Of a stretch of DNA of 64,000 nt, positions 43,574 to 52,175 are shown piece by piece. Made by a program: the position numbers and the translations under genes. Source of the DNA: Okeania sp. SIO2B3. GTDB lineage: Bacteria > Cyanobacteriota > Cyanobacteriia > Cyanobacteriales > Microcoleaceae. The stretch covers positions 37,341 through 101,340 of the forward strand of contig NZ_JAAHGH010000021.1 of assembly GCF_010672525.1 (NCBI RefSeq), written 5' to 3'. The number at the start of each line of letters is the position of its first letter. The stretch's first letter is position 1. The notes beneath the pieces were generated by a model, which was not told the DNA's origin, did no database searches, and saw only the letters and a program-made list of their open reading frames with translations.

Positions 43574-45277
43574 ATGAAAAAAATGGACAACTATAACTAT
43601 ATATTACCAACTTTAAGTGACATTTTTGCCCAAGAAATGTCAAGTAATGATTTGCCTACAAAAACAATGGAACTGGCAAAAGAAAATTCTCCTCTTTCTA
43701 TGAGACAGAAAAATCAAGATTTGTATTTAAAGGCTCAAAATGAATGGTATAGCGCGATCGCTACTGTTAATCAACTATTGGAAATTTCATCAAAAAAGTC
43801 TGGTTCTCAAGACTTTCAAAATCAAGAGATGGCAAAAACTATTTATTCATTAAATGAGAGAGATTTTATCGGCAATTCAAAAAAATCTACTCCTAATTCG
43901 TTATTCTCTGATGTTAAATCATATCGTGGATTAGTATTATCTAGCCCTACTCCTATCTTAACAAATCCTGCTTTAACTAATGATTTTTATACTTCAGTTT
44001 TTACCAGTAAAATACAGGAAAATTCAGACTGGTTATCCATTTTCAGAAGACAAAGTTTGCCTCTATTACCAGCAGCAGATAGTATAAATTCCTTTTCTGA
44101 TTTTATACCAATACTACCTTTATCAACTAAAGACCCAATCACAAATGAGCAGTTTTGTTTAGTCTTAACTGCTGAGTTTAGTTTGGTTATGGTCTTAGGA
44201 AAAAATATAAATAATACACCTGCTTTTCTATTTTCTTTTGACCCAGAAGTAGTTGAAAGAGCGTGGATTATCTTACGTCAACGAATAGTATTACCTACCA
44301 ATTTTTATTATAAAAAATCCGATAAACATCAAAAAAATATCGATCAATATTCTCAAAATTTAGCAATTTTAGACGGCGTGTTTGATAAATTTCCACCCCG
44401 TGAACCAGACTATAAAATAGTGATGAAATTTAGTCGTTTATTATTAGATAATTTACCAACTGTAGATAGTAAAAATAAAATATTAGAAGTCAATACTGAT
44501 GACCAAAGTCAAAAAGACCGGGAAATTACTGTATCACTAAAATCTCCCATGGAAAATTTCAAATCTCCTGATGTAGAATTATTACAAGCGATCGCCCATG
44601 AAGTCAAAACTCCTTTAGCAACAATTCAGACTTTAACTCGCCTACTATTAAAACGTCCTAATCTAAATCAAGAAGTAATAAAAAAGCGTTTACAAATGAT
44701 TGATGCTGAATGTACTTCCCAAATAGACCGCTTTAATCTAATTTTTAGAGCGACAGAATTAGAAACTCAACAACTATTAAAAGAAAAACATCCATACCTA
44801 CAATTAACAACTATTCCTCTAGCTCAAGTATTTCAAAATAGTATACCTCGTTGGCAACAAAAGGCAACTCAAAGAAATCATACTCTCAAAGTTATTTTAC
44901 CTCCTAAAATGCCAACAGTTGTTAGTGACCCTATTATGCTCGACCAAGTATTAGGAAATTTGATTGAAAATTTTTCCCGAAATTTACCTCCTGGTAGTCT
45001 TATGCAAGTGGAAGTAATGTTAGCTGGAAGTCAGTTAAAATTGCAGCTTAAATCTGATTCTAATATGGGTGGAAAAAGTCACTCACCTTTTACCAGTTGC
45101 ACAAAAACACCCTTTAAATCTATCGGTCCTTTATTAATGTTTCAACCAGAAACAGGTAATCTTAGTTTAAATTTAAAGGTGACTAAAAATCTTTTTCAAG
45201 CAATAGGAGGAAAATTAGTAGTTAGACAACGACCAAAAAAAGGGGAAATTATGACTATTTTCTTGCCAGTTAAATAA
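43574..45277 (+). CDS. Sensor histidine kinase, 567 aa
   Basis: No membrane helix, so cytoplasmic. The N-terminal 330 residues form a cyanobacterial sensory region with a DICT/GAF-like patch (FCLVLTAEFSLVMVLGKN, then FSFDPEVVERAWIIL). HisKA with phosphoacceptor His in LLQAIAHEVKTPLATIQTL at about 342. The ATPase domain has the N box VLGNLIENFSRN, but the usual DxGxG motif is replaced (QLKLQLKSDSNMGG), while the end IGGKLVVRQRPKKGEIMTIF is kept. ATP binding may therefore be weak. No response regulator adjacent. Two in-frame ATGs (43574, 43583) are possible starts. Confidence 0.85.
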   Translation: MKKMDNYNYILPTLSDIFAQEMSSNDLPTKTMELAKENSPLSMRQKNQDLYLKAQNEWYSAIATVNQLLEISSKKSGSQDFQNQEMAKTIYSLNERDFIGNSKKSTPNSLFSDVKSYRGLVLSSPTPILTNPALTNDFYTSVFTSKIQENSDWLSIFRRQSLPLLPAADSINSFSDFIPILPLSTKDPITNEQFCLVLTAEFSLVMVLGKNINNTPAFLFSFDPEVVERAWIILRQRIVLPTNFYYKKSDKHQKNIDQYSQNLAILDGVFDKFPPREPDYKIVMKFSRLLLDNLPTVDSKNKILEVNTDDQSQKDREITVSLKSPMENFKSPDVELLQAIAHEVKTPLATIQTLTRLLLKRPNLNQEVIKKRLQMIDAECTSQIDRFNLIFRATELETQQLLKEKHPYLQLTTIPLAQVFQNSIPRWQQKATQRNHTLKVILPPKMPTVVSDPIMLDQVLGNLIENFSRNLPPGSLMQVEVMLAGSQLKLQLKSDSNMGGKSHSPFTSCTKTPFKSIGPLLMFQPETGNLSLNLKVTKNLFQAIGGKLVVRQRPKKGEIMTIFLPVK

Positions 45278-45464
45278 TCTTTATTATGGCTTTGATAGTC
45301 AAGTTACTATGATTTATGAAGAAGAACCGAAAGACCGAAAAATATGGCATTTTCTGAGTTTTAAGCCTTCGATATTTCCTAATCTTTACCTTGTAAGGAT
45401 TCAGGTATGAAATTTGGGGGAAGTATTCAACTGAAAATAATAAAACTTCAATTATGCTTAAAAG

Positions 45465-46034
45465 TTAGTTATATTCAAAATTATCCCCTTTAACAGCAAT
45501 TTCTTCTAGATCAATATAATTAATTTCCCCTGCTTTAACTTCTTGAGGCACATTAGTTACCTCATATTTGGTGCCTTTAGGAACTAAAACTTCTCTTTCA
45601 CTATACATTGCAGAAAAATCACTAATAGACACTCCCGAATGATTGTGCTTTACCCGAATAACTACTTGGTAACAATGACCAGAATAAGTCTCAGCAATTT
45701 TTGGATCGGAAGTAAAACTGGTGACCGAATCTAAAGTATAATCTCCATGGGGTTTTAATTGTTGAATAAAAGATTTTATTGATTTTTCACTAAAAGACAT
45801 ACCCCGATAAATATCACCATCATAAGCGGGCATTTTGTGCATAAAATTGTTAAGAACTTTAACATTCCCTTCGTTTTTTCCTTCTTTATCTGCCCGTCTA
45901 ATTTTACGAAAATCTGCAGTAGTAAATCTTTCAAGTGCGGATAATGATTCTGCTGCTTCAATAGAATTCATTCCACTTAATTTAGCAACCTGAGCAACGA
46001 GTTTGTTGTTTTCGCAAAGTACAACATTATTCAT
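45465..46034 (-). CDS. ADP-ribosyltransferase-fold protein (VIP2/ADPrib_exo_Tox type), 189 aa
   Basis: The R-S-E signature of arginine-type mono-ADP-ribosyltransferases is in order: Arg in DIYRGMSFSE, S-T-S-like SVTSFTSDP, and ExE in YSEREVLVPKGTKYEV. The N-terminal 60 residues are helical and basic. No export signal, so it acts inside the cell or is delivered by phage or another route. Start at ATG 46032-46034, with a good ribosome binding site (GAGGTGA ends 5 nt upstream); the frame also opens at a GTG three codons earlier. A palindrome TCACCC-AGAT-GGGTGA at 46116-46131 lies in its upstream region. No immunity gene is recognisable next to it. Confidence 0.82.
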   Translation of the reverse strand: MNNVVLCENNKLVAQVAKLSGMNSIEAAESLSALERFTTADFRKIRRADKEGKNEGNVKVLNNFMHKMPAYDGDIYRGMSFSEKSIKSFIQQLKPHGDYTLDSVTSFTSDPKIAETYSGHCYQVVIRVKHNHSGVSISDFSAMYSEREVLVPKGTKYEVTNVPQEVKAGEINYIDLEEIAVKGDNFEYN

Positions 46035-46115
46035 AAAGTTCACCTCAACTCGATACTTTTTATTATCTCCTAAAATTACTCAAAAAGTAACCCATTCATT
46101 CAGGTAATTTTTGCC

Positions 46116-46131
46116 TCACCCAGATGGGTGA
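46116..46131. promoter_or_regulatory. Palindrome upstream of the ADP-ribosyltransferase gene
   Basis: TCACCC-AGAT-GGGTGA, a perfect inverted repeat 82 bp upstream of the ATG at 46034 and just before the tandem RNA array. It could be an operator, but there is no direct evidence. Confidence 0.35.
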
Positions 46132-46311
46132 ATTTGAAGCTTAAAATTTCTCCTGACCTAATATAGACAGCAATTTCTCAACAATTCTTTAAGAAAATTC
46201 AATAAGTATAAATAACTAATAATTCCTAATAAAACACTATAAATTCTATTCCCCCAAGGCGAGGGCTAATAAAGCTCAGTTAAACATCTCAAAACTATTG
46301 TACAATATATA

Positions 46312-46353
46312 AATTAGAACTCCGTTGAAAAACTATAACGTTGGAGTTTTTTT
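46312..46353 (+). ncRNA. Putative small RNA, array unit 1
   Basis: TACAAT 46301-46306, hairpin AACTCC 46318-46323 / GGAGTT 46343-46348, T-run to 46353. Predicted length about 40 nt. Confidence 0.55.
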
Positions 46354-46480
46354 GATGGCTCTATTCTATTGCTAGAGTCAAACAAACACCTTAATTGACC
46401 CTCGGTGTAAGAATTCTTTAGCCCAGGGCGATCGCTTTTGTGGGTCGATTAAAAATCTCAAAACTATTGTACAATAGATA

Positions 46481-46522
46481 AATAGGAACCCCGTTGAAAA
46501 ACTATAACGTTGGGGTTTTTTT
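46481..46522 (+). ncRNA. Putative small RNA, array unit 2 (compensated stem)
   Basis: TACAAT 46470-46475; the stem reads AACCCC 46487-46492 / GGGGTT 46512-46517 instead of AACTCC/GGAGTT. Both strands of the stem changed together. T-run to 46522. Confidence 0.6.
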
Positions 46523-46650
46523 GATTGATCTAATTTTATTGCTAGAGTCAGGCAAAAGACTCAAAGTACCCTCTGTGCAATAATTCCATTGCCCAAAGCG
46601 ACCGCTAATCAAGCTCAGTTAAAAATTTCAAAATTATTGTACAATAAATA

Positions 46651-46697
46651 AATAAATCAGAACTCCGTGGAAAAACTATAATGTTGGAGTTTTTTTG
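46651..46697 (+). ncRNA. Putative small RNA, array unit 3
   Basis: TACAAT 46640-46645, four extra bases (AATC) before AACTCC 46661-46666, GGAGTT 46686-46691, T-run to 46697. Confidence 0.55.
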
Positions 46698-46823
46698 ATT
46701 ACTCTATTCTATTGCTAGAGTCTGGCAAAAGTCTGAAGTAACCTTCGGTGCAATAATTCCATTGCCCAAGGCGATCGCTAATCAAGCTCAGTTAAAAATT
46801 TCAAAACTATTGTACAATAGATA

Positions 46824-46863
46824 AATAAGAACTCCGTGGAAAAACTATAACGTTGGAGTTTTT
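46824..46863 (+). ncRNA. Putative small RNA, array unit 4
   Basis: TACAAT 46813-46818, AACTCC 46830-46835, GGAGTT 46855-46860, shorter T-run (GGAGTTTTTG). Confidence 0.55.
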
Positions 46864-46992
46864 GTGATTTATCTATTCTATTGCTAGAGTCAAACAAAAA
46901 CCTTAATTAACCCTCGGTGTAAGAATTCTGTAGCCCAGGGCGATCGCTTTTGTGAGTCCGTTAAAAATCTCAAAACTCTTGCACAATAGATA

Positions 46993-47032
46993 AATAAGAA
47001 CTCCGTGGAAAAACTATAACGTTGGAGTTTTT
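46993..47032 (+). ncRNA. Putative small RNA, array unit 5 (weaker promoter box)
   Basis: Box reads CACAAT 46982-46987, AACTCC 46999-47004, GGAGTT 47024-47029. The altered box suggests lower expression. Confidence 0.5.
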
Positions 47033-47161
47033 GTGATTTATCTATTCTATTGCTAGAATCAGGCAAAAGTCTGAAGTAACCTTCGGTGCAATAATTCCAT
47101 TACCCAAGGCGAGGACTAATAAAGCTCAGTTAAACATCTCAAAACTATTGTACAATAGATA

Positions 47162-47201
47162 AATAAGAACTCCGTGGAAAAACTATAACGTTGGAGTTTT
47201 T
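47162..47201 (+). ncRNA. Putative small RNA, array unit 6
   Basis: TACAAT 47151-47156, AACTCC 47168-47173, GGAGTT 47193-47198, GTTTTTG tail. Confidence 0.55.
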
Positions 47202-47340
47202 GTGATTTATCTATTCTATTGCTAGAATCAGGCAAAAGTCTGAAGTAACCTTCGGTGCAATAATTCCATTACCCAAGGCGAGGACTAATAAAGCTCAGTT
47301 AAACATCTCAAAACTATTGTACAATAGATAAATAAATCAG

Positions 47341-47377
47341 AACTCCGTGGAAAAACTATAACGTTGGAGTTTTTTTG
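47341..47377 (+). ncRNA. Putative small RNA, array unit 7
   Basis: TACAAT 47330-47335, with the AATC insert as in unit 3, AACTCC 47341-47346, GGAGTT 47366-47371, seven-T tail. Confidence 0.55.
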
Positions 47378-47503
47378 ATTACTCTATTCTATTGCTAGAG
47401 TCTGGCAAAAGTCTGAAGTAACCTTCGGTGCAATAATTCCATTACCCAAGGCGATCGCTAATCAAGCTCAGTTAAAAATTTCAAAATTATTGTACAATAG
47501 ATA

Positions 47504-47545
47504 AATTAAAACTCCGTTGAAAAACTATAACGTTGGAGTTTTTTT
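47504..47545 (+). ncRNA. Putative small RNA, array unit 8
   Basis: TACAAT 47493-47498, AACTCC 47510-47515, GGAGTT 47535-47540, T-run to 47545. The following linker and promoter half form the partial ninth unit. Confidence 0.55.
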
Positions 47546-47652
47546 GATTTATCTATTCTATTGCCAGAGTCAAACAAAAGACTCAAACCACCCTCTGTGC
47601 AATAATTCTATTCCCCAAGGCGATCGCTTTTGTGGGTCGAAAAATTTCCAAA

Positions 47653-48930
47653 CTATTGTACAATAAACTGACGGCTTGCCAAAACAGCACTACCATAAGC
47701 TGCATCTGTATAAACAGCTTTCTTCATAGGTACTTGTAAATACCGTCCCCGAATCGCTGTAAAAGTAGGATTTTTAGCGCCGCCCCCAGCAGTATAGACA
47801 TTTGTGAGTGTAGCTGCGCTTAATGCTTGCAACAATTTATAGCCTCGTAATTCAATTTTGGCAATACCTTCAAGCAAACCATGAAGAAACTGCACAGAAT
47901 TTTCTGGTTTAGGCGCTAATCGTGGCAGTAATTCTGGGTCATTGATCGGAAAGCGATCGCCCTTTTGTAACAAGGGATAATAATCTAACCCACTTTCAGC
48001 ATTAGGGTCTATTTGACTACTCAAACTTGACAACTCAGCATCAGTAAAAAAATGTCGCAAAACAGCACCTCCAGTATTAGAAGCACCACCGACTAACCAC
48101 AAATCTCCCAGACGATGACTATAAATTCCATATTTAGCATCATCAATTCTAGTGCGACTTAAAAGTTTTAACACCAGAGTCGAACCCAAAGAAGTTACTG
48201 CTTCTCCCGGAGTATTAGCACCACTCGCGATAAAAGCAGCAATGCTATCTGTTGTACCGCCACAGACAACACATTCAGGAGATAAACCAAGACTATTAAC
48301 AACTTCTGGAGTAACATTCCCAACTATTGCACCTGGTGTGACTACTTCTGGTAAATGTATATTTTTTCCAACTTCAGAATTAACAAAATCAGTCAACCAG
48401 TCTGGATAAGATAAATTGCCGACATCATAACCCAGTTTCAAAACATTGTTATAGTCACTAACCCCTAGTTTTCCATGAAGCAAAAATCCTAGCCAGTCAG
48501 CTTGATGCAAAAAATAATAACTTTTATTTGACAGAGAAATATTTTCAATTAACCACAACAACTTTGCCAAACTAGAAGTAGTACTAATCACAGGATGATT
48601 ACCTGGAGCAATACTTCTTAACTTATCCATCATTGCCACTCCCCTACTATCATTGTAAAGAAGCGCTTCGCTCACAGGTTTACCATCACCATCACACAAT
48701 AATACTGTTGCCGAAGTACCATCAATAGCGATCGCTCGAATATCCCCTCGCATTTCTTGGGGAATATCGGAAATTAGATTAAACAAAGCCATTTGCCAAA
48801 CATGAGGAAATTTATTTTCCTGAGAATTTTCCCAAACATACTGTGTGTGTGCTTTAACTTGAAAGTTAGAGTCAATAACCACTGCACGGGCTCCCGAAGT
48901 GCCAAAATCAAGCCCTAAGTATAAATTCAT
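47653..48930 (-). CDS. FGGY-family carbohydrate kinase, 425 aa
   Basis: Actin-fold sugar kinase. N-terminal phosphate loop YLGLDFGTSGARAVVID, IAIDGTSATVLLCD, VCGGTTDSIAAFIASG and GEAVTSLGSTLVLKL, with the adenosine-site GGGAKNPTFTAIRG near the end. It is shorter than XylB; cyanobacterial and plant relatives of this type (AtXK-1 group) phosphorylate D-ribulose, so pentulose kinase is the best guess. Start at ATG 48928-48930. The last residues (FIVQ) and stop are encoded within the promoter half of the ninth tandem unit. A nucleoside/sugar-type ABC ATPase lies 560 bp upstream on the same strand. Confidence 0.9.
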   Translation of the reverse strand: MNLYLGLDFGTSGARAVVIDSNFQVKAHTQYVWENSQENKFPHVWQMALFNLISDIPQEMRGDIRAIAIDGTSATVLLCDGDGKPVSEALLYNDSRGVAMMDKLRSIAPGNHPVISTTSSLAKLLWLIENISLSNKSYYFLHQADWLGFLLHGKLGVSDYNNVLKLGYDVGNLSYPDWLTDFVNSEVGKNIHLPEVVTPGAIVGNVTPEVVNSLGLSPECVVCGGTTDSIAAFIASGANTPGEAVTSLGSTLVLKLLSRTRIDDAKYGIYSHRLGDLWLVGGASNTGGAVLRHFFTDAELSSLSSQIDPNAESGLDYYPLLQKGDRFPINDPELLPRLAPKPENSVQFLHGLLEGIAKIELRGYKLLQALSAATLTNVYTAGGGAKNPTFTAIRGRYLQVPMKKAVYTDAAYGSAVLASRQFIVQ

Positions 48931-49490
48931 TTTCAATAAAAACTTGCTATAATCTAAACTAGAAGATTATATACAAAAACTAAGACGTTATACTAAATTG
49001 ATAAATGTTTGCTACAAATAATTAGGCTATTTTTTAGGAGTCAACCCACCCCTAACCTCTCCCAGGAGGGGATGGGAACTCAGGAGGACTGAGTCCTATG
49101 GGAATTGCTTCAATACCAGTTTTTAGGGCGTAAATTATCTTTTTCTCTTGGTGCGCGTTCCCGAAAAGGAGTCAGCATTCCGCAAGCGAGCTGGCGTCGT
49201 CGCGGAGTCGCACCGCTTTGTCAAAGGGACAGCTCCTGTCAAGTATTTTTATCGCTCTTACTATTCGTAACATTCTTTTTTCACGCTTGGTATTATAGTT
49301 CTGTAGATCATCAATTCTTTGTATTTATCGGTTGGTCTGAGGTAATAAAACCCAATCTACAAAGTCTTCACTTGTTATAATCTAAAATAGATAACTAATG
49401 GGATGGTTCAATAATAGCCCATTCTTTGTCTGTTTATCTAATTACTTGCTCTTTGTTGGGTTGCGCTTGCGCTTAACCAAACCTACGGCA
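48931..49490. other. Intergenic with mosaic of small repeats
   Basis: Contains ATTGATAAATGTTTGCTACA near 48998 (compare 2368 and 18005), a CCCACCCCTAACCTCTCCCA run, a GCGCGTTCCCGAAAAGG block, TCGTCGCGGAGTCGCACCGC, and the GTAACATTCTTTTTTCACGC motif near 49268. No gene supported. Confidence 0.5.
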
Positions 49491-50957
49491 TCAATGTTTT
49501 TTACCGGATGTCATTAATAAACCTATCTCTTCGACTGTAGTGGTGGCAGCATCTAGAATATCAACAAACTTACCTTCATATATAACGGCAATGCGATCGC
49601 TCATTGCCATGACTTCTTCTAATTCTGTAGAAATGTATAAGATAGCTGCCCCTTGTTGTTTTTGAGCAAGTAAAGCTTGTTGTACATATTCTGTAGCACC
49701 GATATCTAAACCACGGGTAGGTTGCATTGCTACAATTAATGTTGGTTTTCCAGAAAGCTCCCGCGCTAGGATGATTTTTTGTTGGTTTCCTCCAGAAAGT
49801 TGATTGACTTTTAACTGTGGATGACTGGCACGAATATCAAATTTTTCTATGGCATTTTTCCCATGATTATTTATTACTCCAGACTGCAAAAAACCATAAC
49901 GACAAAAAGGCAAAAACTTAAACAATTTCAAAATCAAATTCCGAGCAATACTAAAATTCATAATTAACCCCATTTTCTGACGGTCTTCGGGAATATATCC
50001 CACTTTTAAATTATCTACAAATTCGATCTTTCCTTTCTCTACAAAACGCAAACCGTTAATAGCATCGGCTAATTCTCTTTGACCATTACCATCGACTCCT
50101 GCCACTCCCAAAATTTCCCCACTATGCAATTGAAAAGATAAATTATTTATTGTAGATAAACCTCGGTCATTTTTGACTTCTATATTTTTCACTTTTAGAA
50201 CAATTTTGCCTTGATCAGCAGCAATTTTATTAGCAATTAAATTTACTTCTCGACCTACCATCATTTTAGCTAATTTATGGGTAGTAGTTGCTGATGTTTT
50301 GATGGTATCTACAACTTTTCCTCGACGTAAAACTGTGATAGTATCACAAACATTCATTACCTCTTCTAGTTTATGACTAATAAAAATAATTGTGTGATTA
50401 TTTGCTGCTAACTGTCGCAAAATATTCAGTAAAGAATTTACTTTTGCTGGAGTTAAAACTGCTGTAGGCTCATCTAAAATTAAAATTTTTGCTTGACGAT
50501 CAAGTACCTTGAGAATTTCTACCCGTTGCTGAATACCTATTGGTAAATCTGCCACTTTACTATTCACTGGTACTTCTAAATTATAGGCTTTTGCCATAGC
50601 CTTAATTTCTGCGGATTTTGTGTTTAAATTCAAATGAAATTTTCCACTATTTCCCAAGATAATATTTTCTGTAACTGTTAATGTTGGGACTAACATAAAA
50701 TGCTGATGAATCATGCCAATACCATAATTTATTGCTACACTCGGCGAGGAAATTTTTATCAGTTTATCTTCTAGATAAATTTGACCAGAGTTTGGTTGAT
50801 ATAATCCGGATAATATGTTCATTAATGTGCTTTTTCCTGCACCATTTTCTCCTAGAATAGCGTGGACAGAACCTGCTGCAATAGAAATACTAATATTATC
50901 GTTAGCGAAAAAATTTCCGAAGCTTTTAGTAATATTTTCTAAACGTAAATATGTCAT
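49491..50957 (-). CDS. Nucleoside/sugar ABC transporter ATP-binding protein, two ABC domains, 488 aa
   Basis: First ABC domain: Walker A GENGAGKST, the GIGMIHQHFMLVPTLTVTEN block, a degenerate signature, Walker B ILILDEPTAVLTP, and HKLEEV. Second ABC domain: GVDGNGQRELADAING in place of Walker A (normal for this family), VGYIPEDRQKMGL, signature LSGGNQQK, and PTRGLDIGATEYV. This dual layout, with the MIHQHFMLV motif, is typical of BMP-lipoprotein-linked nucleoside importers (NupA/YufO type). Neither the permeases nor the binding protein is in the window. ATG at 50955-50957. Confidence 0.92.
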   Translation of the reverse strand: MTYLRLENITKSFGNFFANDNISISIAAGSVHAILGENGAGKSTLMNILSGLYQPNSGQIYLEDKLIKISSPSVAINYGIGMIHQHFMLVPTLTVTENIILGNSGKFHLNLNTKSAEIKAMAKAYNLEVPVNSKVADLPIGIQQRVEILKVLDRQAKILILDEPTAVLTPAKVNSLLNILRQLAANNHTIIFISHKLEEVMNVCDTITVLRRGKVVDTIKTSATTTHKLAKMMVGREVNLIANKIAADQGKIVLKVKNIEVKNDRGLSTINNLSFQLHSGEILGVAGVDGNGQRELADAINGLRFVEKGKIEFVDNLKVGYIPEDRQKMGLIMNFSIARNLILKLFKFLPFCRYGFLQSGVINNHGKNAIEKFDIRASHPQLKVNQLSGGNQQKIILARELSGKPTLIVAMQPTRGLDIGATEYVQQALLAQKQQGAAILYISTELEEVMAMSDRIAVIYEGKFVDILDAATTTVEEIGLLMTSGKKH

Positions 50958-51074
50958 TTCAGTTATCAGTTATAAGTTATCAGTTAGCCTCCTCCGGAGC
51001 AACTGCGGACTTCAGTACCTCTGCCTGTTTGCGCAGCATGACCTAGGAAAGTTAGAGGCTTGAAATATTGAACT

Positions 51075-51215
51075 TTATTTTCTCTTGGTCGATTGGATAT
51101 GGCAGAGGTTTCCTTACCATCCTACCCTTCGGGAAGCTACGCTAACGACCGCTTTTTCATCCCCTTGTAGAGCGGTAGCTCGCGGCGCAGCCAAGGGGAG
51201 GCTTGAGACCTTATT
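51075..51215 (-). repeat. Dispersed AT-ended repeat, copy R5 (decayed)
   Basis: Contains TTCTCTTGGTCGATTGGATA, ACCCTTCGGGAAGCTACGCT and ACGACCGCTTTTT as in R6, but both AT-rich ends are lost and the interior carries an extra GCGGTAGCTCGCGGCGCAGC block. Confidence 0.6.
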
Positions 51216-51296
51216 TTTTGGTCATGGAATATTAGATGATATTTCTTTGATTTTGAATGTAATTAAAACAATTATTAGTGCCAGTTATAAATAATT

Positions 51297-51387
51297 CAGG
51301 ACTTACGCAAATTGACCTTTAAACCACCATCTGTAGGGGCGAATGGCATTCGCCCTCCCCATAACTAGAGTCTGTGCGTAAGTCCTG
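51297..51387 (+). repeat. CAGGACTTACGCA inverted-repeat element, 91 bp
   Basis: Terminal inverted repeats CAGGACTTACGCA / TGCGTAAGTCCTG; interior includes AATTGACCTTTAAACCAC and the palindromic GGGGCGAATGGCATTCGCCC. A second copy in opposite orientation lies at 58297-58411. Non-coding miniature element. Confidence 0.8.
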
Positions 51388-52136
51388 TAATTTTTTTATC
51401 CGTAGGAGGAGGTGGGGTAGTAGGGGAGTGGAGGAGAAGTAAACATAAGAATAATTAGGGTTTGCGTATGGAAAGTCTTTTTGCTCTTTGCAGGAGACAG
51501 CTATACTGGAGACAACCCACCCGCGGCCCCCGACCAACCCACCCCTAACCCCTCCCAAGAGGGTAGGGGAAGACAGGAGAAATGGGAATGAGTGAAGAGG
51601 TAGGAGTAAAAATTGTCCCAAGATTGTTCTGCCCAACTATGCGCCTAAAATACGCTCCTAGCATGAGCACCAACAGCTGAAACAGGCGCACTGCAATTCG
51701 ACCCCAAAAAGGCACTTGTCTTTATATGTCAATGCTTTTAGATTTAATCAGCAAGCCCTAATTAATACGCTACTAGCTAATAATCATCAAAAATGTCATT
51801 CCGCCACTGATCTTATTACTTAATAATTGAAGTTTCACCTAAGTATAGAATTTATAGAATTCTTTTTTCACCCTTGGTATAATAATTGATTCAAACTATT
51901 TATCAAAAGTAACTATCAAAATAACAAAAGTTATTAAACATTTATACCATGTCAACAAATTGTATTTAGAAATATAAAATTAAATTATATAGCAAAGAAA
52001 GAGTTGGTTCGGATATCGACTGATAATGTACCTTAGACAGGGAAATATTTTTGCCACTGTTGTTATCAGAGAGCTGTTCTTGGCTATAGCAAGGTTTTTG
52101 ATGCTATCAAGACGTTTATCTTTTTCTTTTGGGTTT

Positions 52137-52175
52137 AATACCCCGCCGTCAACGGGGGTGTTTACAATTGGTTAG
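52137..52175 (+). other. Possible IS200/IS605-like end hairpin
   Basis: TACCCCGCCGTCAACGGGGG folds as CCCCG-CCGTCAA-CGGGG and is followed by GTGTTTACAATTGG. Such GC hairpins mark ends of IS200/IS605-type or PATE elements in cyanobacteria. No transposase is near; the assignment is tentative. Confidence 0.35.

Larger units (their letters stand above)
46250..47665 (+). repeat. Tandem array of eight small-RNA-like units, period about 170 bp
   Basis: Eight complete units and a ninth partial one. Every unit has, in order, GCTCAGTTAAA or GTCGATTAAA, the block CTCAAAACTATTG, a TACAAT box (CACAAT in unit 5), AGATAAATAAG, then the hairpin AACTCC...GGAGTT and a T-run, followed by a linker with CTATTCTATTGCTAGAG and usually a GCGATCGC octamer. 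TACAAT starts: 46301, 46470, 46640, 46813, (46982), 47151, 47330, 47493 and 47659. Unit spacings range from 163 to 179 bp. There is no conserved reading frame. The regular promoter-hairpin-T-run order indicates tandem short non-coding RNA genes. The partial ninth unit overlaps the end of the kinase gene. Confidence 0.88.

Noticed and set aside
46250..47665. CRISPR array or tandem protein-coding repeats
   Set aside because: Whole 170-bp units are alike including the linkers, with no unique spacers, and stops occur in every frame in each unit.
46250..47665. Direct identification of the array as NsiR1
   Set aside because: The architecture is similar, but I cannot confirm sequence identity, and hetF is not next to it.
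49105..49380. 91-codon frame between the kinase and ABC genes
   Set aside because: Built from several intergenic repeats, Cys/Ser-rich, with no conserved motif.
51319..51636. 105-codon minus-strand frame
   Set aside because: Runs through a miniature element and low-complexity CCCACCCCTAAC sequence; chance frame.
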